A stretch of 64,000 nucleotides of DNA, from positions 4,278,001-4,342,000 of the forward strand of contig CM082592.2 in the NCBI GenBank assembly GCA_040954595.2, read 5' to 3'. The translations under genes and the position numbers were made by a program. The DNA comes from Balanoglossus misakiensis (lineage: Eukaryota; Hemichordata). Numbering within the stretch: position 1 is the stretch's first letter; the number at the start of each line of letters is the position of its first letter. This document shows, one piece after another, positions 57,235 to 64,000 of the stretch. The notes beneath the pieces were generated by a model, which was given only the letters and a program-made list of their open reading frames with translations, did no database searches and was not told the DNA's origin.

Positions 57235-59129
57235 GTATCCGCCGTCCAGGTCGGATGAGGAATTGCCTAGCAATTGGGGTAAACCCTCTTACAAAAGTTT
57301 ACTTTCTACTTAAGGATGCTTATGTTTGTTCACCGTGGCTAATGTGTGTGAAATCTGTTTGTTTAGTCCGCACTTGAAAGCTATGTTCGCACCTACCCGT
57401 ATATACTAGTAGCTCGCACTCAAGATTTGCTTCGTCAGAAAAAAACACACAAACAGAATCAATCAACGTGCTCATCCCAACATGCGGTTTTCACGACTTC
57501 CGAAACAAAAAAAAATAACTAGCGAGTTTGAAAAGAGAGGGTGTCTACGACCGCCATTCATTGGTTTATTCGTTCATTCATTTACTTGTGTGACTGTATA
57601 TATAATGCCGTCATCGGTCGACACCACGTTATAACTGTTCTAGCTTGCTCCACGCGTATCCACTCAGGATGATGCACTGTGGAAATGCCTCCACTAGACG
57701 GCCATATGTCTACCGCCATCTTCTCCGCTTGAGCTTTACTGCTGGTGGGTGTACTTAAACATTTCGATCGTATGCTTTTCGTACTTCTATCGGTTTTCTT
57801 TTTTTTCAATTTCTCCTTTCTTTGTGAACTGTCTGTTTAAATTTGCACCGTGTCCTTCAGATGGTGTCGAACAAAGCACGTCAGCGCGATTGAAGTGCTA
57901 TTGGACACAAGGTGAGATAGCGATAATTTCCTCGACAGATTATTATTGTGGTCAGTAGAAATTCCATCATTCCACGATTTTTTTTGGTACACCTGTTATG
58001 TCGCTGTGACCCCCCGAAGCCACCGGAAAATTACTGGGAAGGAGTGTCTGAGCAAATTCTTGTGTTTGATTTCCAAATGATTTCAGCTCGAGGTGGCTTG
58101 GACAATGATGGTGTTTGTGCCCATTCTCTTTGGACAATTTGGGCGGTCTATTGTGTGAGCGACATGTGAAGTCTGCCGTAGAACCACCACGCAGGCTATA
58201 ATGTGCACCAGCCCGTTCACATCCACGCACACGCAGACACAGCCTACATATACACTGCCGCCTCTCATGCACACTCACACACACAGTGTAAATTGCGTCC
58301 CTTCTGTTGGAACGGAAATCTCGCCTAATCGTGATCAAATCTCAGATCGGTGGGACTTTCGTTCGTTTGGAAGGGACGACTCCACGGCCAAAACGTCGCA
58401 GCGGATTGTTTGATCCGCCGCCGCCTTCACAAGTTCCAAAAAAAGCCTCATCGAAGATCTGTAGACAGTTAGAGAATAGTCGATGGCATATACACGTGTA
58501 AGGGATATGTCGCTTATCGACCTACGATGCAGATGGCGCCGGGATCTTTTCGGGCGTCCTCTGATTCCCGCCCCTTTTTTTACCCCGGTCAGCAGAGAGG
58601 TGCAGATTCCGTCGGCCCTTAAAATCTTAGCCGTGGTGCTCCTCGGTGGCCAGAATCGGAGTCCATGAGTGCCGAGCGAAGGAGGCAGAACCGAGCGAGG
58701 GTGACATTTTCCAAGGAAAATGGCGGCACCCCTATTCAGCAGACGGTGTGATAGAGACGAGACGCGGTCAGTATAGTCAAAATACTTGCAGATTCAATAG
58801 GAGGGGGGTAATTATAGCATGGAGACAGAAAAATCCAACAGCAAAAAACTCTCAAAATTGTTTCAATATTCTCGTGGAAAGAAATTATGCGTAAAGAAAT
58901 TCGCGTTATAAATTGTGCTTAGTCGTTTTAGACCTGAAATCTTTTTTCCGTGTTTTAACTGTTTTTAAAGTTTTCGATGTATTGATATGTGTGTGTTTTG
59001 GCCAAAATATAATATCAGAAAGGCAAAATCTGTTACGACCATTCAGTATTTTCCTACTTCAAATTAACTGCGCAAAATATTTCTGTGGTAGGGAGAAATA
59101 ACAGCCTTAAAAACGACGGAGTTGATACA
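57235..59129. other. Intergenic, no gene seen
   Basis: CpG-containing sequence with short frames and further YY1-like motifs (57712-57726, 58717-58729). Nothing can be called. Confidence 0.35.
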
Positions 59130-59486
59130 ATGGCCGAAAATTTAGTTTTATCCTCTGATTTTACCCAGGGACATTTTTCTTATCGTTTTTTTTTTCTCCC
59201 AGAGAGTTATATCCGTACTATGATGAGTTTACCAGAAGATAATGAGCTTACATTTGAAACCAGGGGTTTTGACTCGGGTCAGAAAATTACAATGGAATAT
59301 AAAATTCAGATGGAATTATGTAGGATTGCCGTGGAAGTAATTCCTCGGCTAGACACTTACAAATCTTATTCATTCAAAGATGCAGACTTACTCGACACGT
59401 TTTTCAAATTCGAACATTTTGAATCCTCACAACTGCACTGGTTCATAATTTCAATATATTGTAGAAAACATCGCCAAAATTGTTAA
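59130..59486 (+). CDS. Unrecognised ORF, 118 aa
   Basis: From ATG (MAENLVLSSDF) to TAA. The frame opens about 45 bp upstream, where ctgtggtag could be a splice acceptor. Composition looks protein-like: aromatic and acidic residues, no low complexity, e.g. FFLPESYIRTMMSLPEDNEL and RIAVEVIPRLDTYKSYSFKD. No domain, signal peptide or membrane segment is recognised. It is the most coding-like frame in the right third of the window but could be chance. Confidence 0.25.
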   Translation: MAENLVLSSDFTQGHFSYRFFFLPESYIRTMMSLPEDNELTFETRGFDSGQKITMEYKIQMELCRIAVEVIPRLDTYKSYSFKDADLLDTFFKFEHFESSQLHWFIISIYCRKHRQNC

Positions 59487-62400
59487 TAAAAGCGTTCAGT
59501 TGTTATTGATGACGCTAATTTTTCGTCACCATTGCCAAGTTTTTGTCTATTTTGAACATAAATCCGTATGATATTGGCGTATGATAGATGGAATTATCGT
59601 GTAATCATTTCTTTTAATTCACTAATTTTCTAGCATCAGTTTTTGTTATTATTATGTTAAAACTATGGTGGTGTATGTTCCAGCTTGCAAATGATTATGT
59701 GCGGTGTTGGTATGTAGACTAGCAGGATATTTTTTCTCTCTCTCGTTTTGAAGGTGGGTTACTTGGTCATCATTCCCGGGGTGAGACGGGCAACCGCAAA
59801 CAATCGTACTAATTTGTTTTGTTGCTGGGACAATTGCTTCTCATTAACTCCCAGACACTTTCTTTAATTATGCCCTCCGTGAACGCGAAGGCGAAGAACC
59901 CATGCTTGTCAGCGAAAGATCCGCTCTATACCCAGTTGAAGCGTCGCACACAAGGCTGTGTCTCAGTCTGGCCGTGCTATTGGAATGCCGACGAGTTGTA
60001 ATTATTCAAACCTTAAAAGAAAAGACAGAAGGAACTACTGAGAGAAATTAGCGGCAATACTAAATTATAGACGTACCGGGGAGACGTTTTTTTTTTCAAG
60101 ATTGCGGCGATAAAGGTCTCCACACAGCTACTTGTGTTTCTTAAGGCGAGCAAGCCGAGAATAATACACGTATATTTGTTCGGATTAATTACTTTTTCTT
60201 TTCTATGTTTTGTCGCTATTCATGTCCGGGTCTCTTACAGTGACCGTCTTCTTGTGTTTATGGTGTTTCTTTCACTCCCGTTTTTTTTTCCTTTAAAAAT
60301 GACCTTATTCCGCTGGTACTTTTTGTTTTGCTACAGTGGAGGGGTTCTAAGACTCGCCATCAAAAGGGGATAAACCCTGCAGTGTTCAATGGAGCTCCGT
60401 CCAGCTCTGAAGATAAAAAAAAAGCGCCAAGCAGCAATCACATCCCATGTTTTGATAGTGTGCCCAATATCAAAAGGTCGAATGCGCGGGTTTTATGTGT
60501 TTCGTCCATCCGTCCAGAAGGATAAAAAAGACCCTGCTCTCGTAAGGTCGGTGTATCATAGTGCGACAGGCATGTTGTTGTAAATATAGCGCAATGCCCG
60601 AAATCCGCGTCGACGGCGTTTCCCGACAGTGAGATGGCATTACCAGAATTCCAAATTTAGCGGATTTTTCTTCACATTTGTAAAAAAATTCTGTCGGCTA
60701 GGTGTCATTGGGCTAACAGGAATCGGTACCGACGCAACAGAACCCCGAATTGGGCGCCAGGTCGACGGAGAAATGAGTGTTAAAAATCAAAATCAGACAG
60801 TCACAAGCCATCACCGAAGCAAAAAAACATGTCTTTAATGTACAGAATTGTGGTTTACCACCCGGCCACATTTATAGGAGTACGTCACTCTCGCTTCCCA
60901 GCGCAGGGGGGCTTACTGGCGGCCAGTTCACGGAATAGGTGTAATTTATTCATGGCTTTCAATGTCGACTTCAGTCTCGACATATATTTTTGGAGTTGAA
61001 CTATACGGATGCCTTGTGCATTTGCAGAGCGTTCATATAATGTCGAGCTTATGCGCCACCGACCGCCATTTTGAAAACAGAAATAAGGTTTGTAACATTT
61101 GACCGAGAGCAGTGCTGTCTATTTTTTGTAAAACACTGTCAAGATTTGTCGTTCACCGAATTCATATTTGACCGGGGAGTTTCTCGTTTTACAGCTCAGT
61201 GTTTTATCGTAAATACGCCACTGATTCAATGCAAAAAAGCGGGTCCATTTCGATTTCAAGACACGGAGTTCACACGCACATGAGAGCGTATACAGATGCA
61301 TGGTGATAGTGGCCTGTGCGACGCGTTCTAGACCCACGCTTGGCGTGCGACAATGCGCGCTAACGAGATCTTCTTCGACTTATTGCTTCATGTTAATTAG
61401 CGTCTCTATCTTTGCAGATTTTTCAATGTGTTGTATACTCTCTAGCCACGTTGTCACCTGTTACGACACACCTCGTGGTCGGAGGTCCGTTCCCCGCGTG
61501 TGAAAACATCAAATGAAGAGAGTGGACTCCGCGGCTATACTCGCGAGGAGCGTGAAGGGAAAGCTAGCGTCATCATCACATGCATGCCGTCGTTTTTCTC
61601 TCTCACCTGTTAAATCTCCCCATTACCATGTGTGACAGAATCTAGTGTCAGAATCGTGAATTTATGAAGGCGAAATCCCCCGCCGGCTTTCTTTCATCAG
61701 CCATATATAGCCACCAAGTAAACACCAACCAGTAACGGTGTTTGATTGCATTTATAGTCACGGGTAATCCTTGAATTCGGTTTGTGTCGAACTATACATA
61801 TATCGACCTCCGATTTTGTGATATTGCCAAGTTTCCTGTAATCAAGGAAAGAGAAAACAAAGCACGGATCGCAAATCTTAGTAAATATTCTTAAAAAAGC
61901 ATAATGACTGTATGTGGCTGAATAGATGGCCGTAGAGGTTTGCTTGAATGTTTCGGATTGAGCGTCCATATTGTGGTCGTCCAGACGACGAATTGAGAGA
62001 TTGCCGCGCCGCCTAGCGCCTTCTGTCGGCCACTGAAGTTAGATACCTAAAGTGGATGACAGCATTTTATTATATAATGTACATACAGATATCAAGACGG
62101 AAACACCAAAAAAATATTATTATAGTTTCCAAGACAAGACCTTCGTCGGTTGACCTAATTTCATAGCCGTGTTCAAGCTTAGAGGTATAGCATATGTTTT
62201 GATCGACTGCTCCCAAAATTTGTTCATAATGTTATTTTCGCACGGCGTTGATTTTTCGTTTATAATTCATGTGAATGTTATAAACGAAATCTTTCTTCAA
62301 TATCCGAAACGCAGACACATGAATCCTTGTTGAGTGTGTTTACGACCTGGACACAAATTTTCGGTCATTCAACATCAGTGCTAGACAATCCAATCGCTCA

Positions 62401-64000
62401 AATTCCAGTAATCGTGTATCCGTCAACAAAACAGCAGAATATGGTAGGGATTATCCGGTAACTAGAAGCAATGCTCGCCATCTAGTGTAATTTCTCAAGA
62501 GCTAGTCTCTATCGTCGTCTCGACCTTTGCCAACCATGATGTTGCATATTGTTTTGCTATCGTATCTTTGCTCTCTGGACTGTTTTGATAAAAATGAATG
62601 GCGGTAAACGGAGTAGTGATTCAGCTTTTGTCGAACAAAATAACTGTATATAAGAATGACTCAAAACTGCGGGGATTGAGTCGCCAAGCTAGCGCCCCAA
62701 AATTTGGTAGAGGGTCTAAAACGAATCCACCGGTACAAGCAGTGGATCCCATTCGTATAATATTGTACAATAATTGGCACATCTAAATTGTGCTCATCAA
62801 ACTCTCAGAATTGTGGACGGCCGTCAAAAATTCTTTAATCGTTGTCTACCCGTGGACATGTCGTGTCGTATACAAGTCGTTTGGTAGCTTTGAATGATTT
62901 GCATACTCTGTCTCGTCTTCGTCGGTTTATATTGTCGCCATCTTTTCTGTAATATACCAGACCGGTTCCATCCCGCGGAGAGGCACAAAAGTCCGGCGAC
63001 AAAGGCTGTTGGGTCGGTCGAACTGTCCCTTTTATATGAACGATACACGTGCAATAGAAGGTGTTGTATAAAACGCTCAGAAATCCTCGCTCTGCTATCG
63101 CATTCGCAAATATTTCTCCGTGTGTATATATTTTGTCGATATGCAATCACGGACTAGGAGATGATATATTTTTTTAAACAAGGAAATAATCTGTTCACGT
63201 AAAAATGATTGAAACCCGCGTCTGTTTGCGGTGTAACAGTTGTACAGGTCCCGGCAGCGTGTATTCGGCACCGCCTGTACACACCGTGGAGCGCCGCCGC
63301 ATTCATCAGTGATTCCGCCACGTGGGGATGAGCGGTCGTGACTTTTTGGACACTACAAGACATTTGCGCGCTCTCTGGAGATGGCGCGCTTTGAAACCGG
63401 GCAGCTTCGGTTCCTTTGGCGCGTTCGACTTTTGATAATCGCCGATGTTTAGGTTTACATTGTGACACAGAGCCCGGCTAAATTGGGGCCTGGCACCCTA
63501 GGGGAAGCGCGGAGTCGACACACCAAAGGCGAAAAGAAAAGGCGGCCGAATTCCTACTGGGAAGCCGGCAGCTGTGGACCTGTGCTTCTCCTATACCTCA
63601 ACCCCTCCCCAATGTTTTTCTTCTACCCCCCCCCCCCTTTCTGTGACAGCTGCTCTCGGCCATGCAAATTGACATTATTTCAACGCCACCCGAGAAAAAA
63701 AGTGTGTTGTTTTAATTTTTATTCCAGAAAGTAAAGCCCATTTGGATATTCATTTTTAACTAACACAAAATCCTGATATTTCCCTGATGTGAAAAGACAG
63801 CTCGTCATGAATTCTATCAAGTTGAATTCAACCCAACCCAAGTAAACACCACATGCGTTACAATTATGGATTTTAAAATAATTTCAAGAAGTTAATTGCA
63901 CGTTGAACTTACTATTTCGTCGACAAAAAAAAATCAGAACGAAAATATCCAGTTCTGAACAAAATATATGAGGCCCAAATGTGATACTTACCTGTTCGTT
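59487..64000. other. Intergenic, no gene seen
   Basis: No recognised gene, RNA or mobile element. Contains YY1-like motifs (61063-61073, 62935-62946, 63378-63388) and a C-run near 63627-63637. It may be upstream regulatory sequence of a gene beyond the right edge. Confidence 0.35.

Overview
This is a eukaryotic (metazoan) nuclear window: multi-exon genes with GT-AG introns, dense microsatellites, MITEs and retroelement fragments. The gene complement (collagen-C1q proteins, TRIM-NHL proteins, NOC4L, TRAPPC11) and the chordate-like TRAPPC11 protein fit an invertebrate deuterostome such as amphioxus or a hemichordate. A lophotrochozoan cannot be excluded, and the species cannot be named from sequence alone.

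Layout. 0.4-1.6 kb: exons of a single-pass membrane protein with a Thr/Pro-rich stalk. 1.9-5.8 kb: repeats, comprising a microsatellite, a truncated LTR retrotransposon with a gag-like ORF, and a tandemly duplicated element with GGGCCC hairpins and six DR1-type half-site pairs. 5.9-10.5 kb: two tandem collagen-C1q genes. Copy 2 (8784-10493) is complete and secreted; copy 1 (5865-6675) lacks its first exon. A 602-bp TTAA-flanked MITE sits in one intron of copy 2 and is absent from copy 1. 10.7-16.1 kb, minus strand: NOC4L, a 40S ribosome-biogenesis factor, ten coding exons, normal last exon not found. 16.1-16.5 kb: short bidirectional promoter. 16.5-41.5 kb, plus strand: TRAPPC11, reconstructed here as 30 coding exons giving an uninterrupted 1139-residue protein. 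Its 11.6-kb intron 25 (27451-39031) holds two intronless, antisense, tandemly duplicated TRIM-NHL genes (733 and 729 aa) and a relic of a third upstream region. 41.5-42.4 kb: TRAPPC11 3' UTR. 42.4-64 kb: long CpG-retaining intergenic sequence with microsatellites, a short hairpin element, scattered YY1-like motifs and no convincing gene.

Biology. NOC4L (ribosome assembly) and TRAPPC11 (ER-Golgi trafficking, autophagy) are housekeeping genes probably sharing a promoter. The accessory material consists of two small tandem families of innate-immunity-type architecture (C1q and TRIM-NHL). Each pair shows protein divergence concentrated in the ligand-binding module (C1q head; NHL propeller) over a conserved scaffold. 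The most interesting signals are the nested TRIM pair, the possible membrane-anchored versus secreted C1q pair, and the repeat-borne DR1 array.
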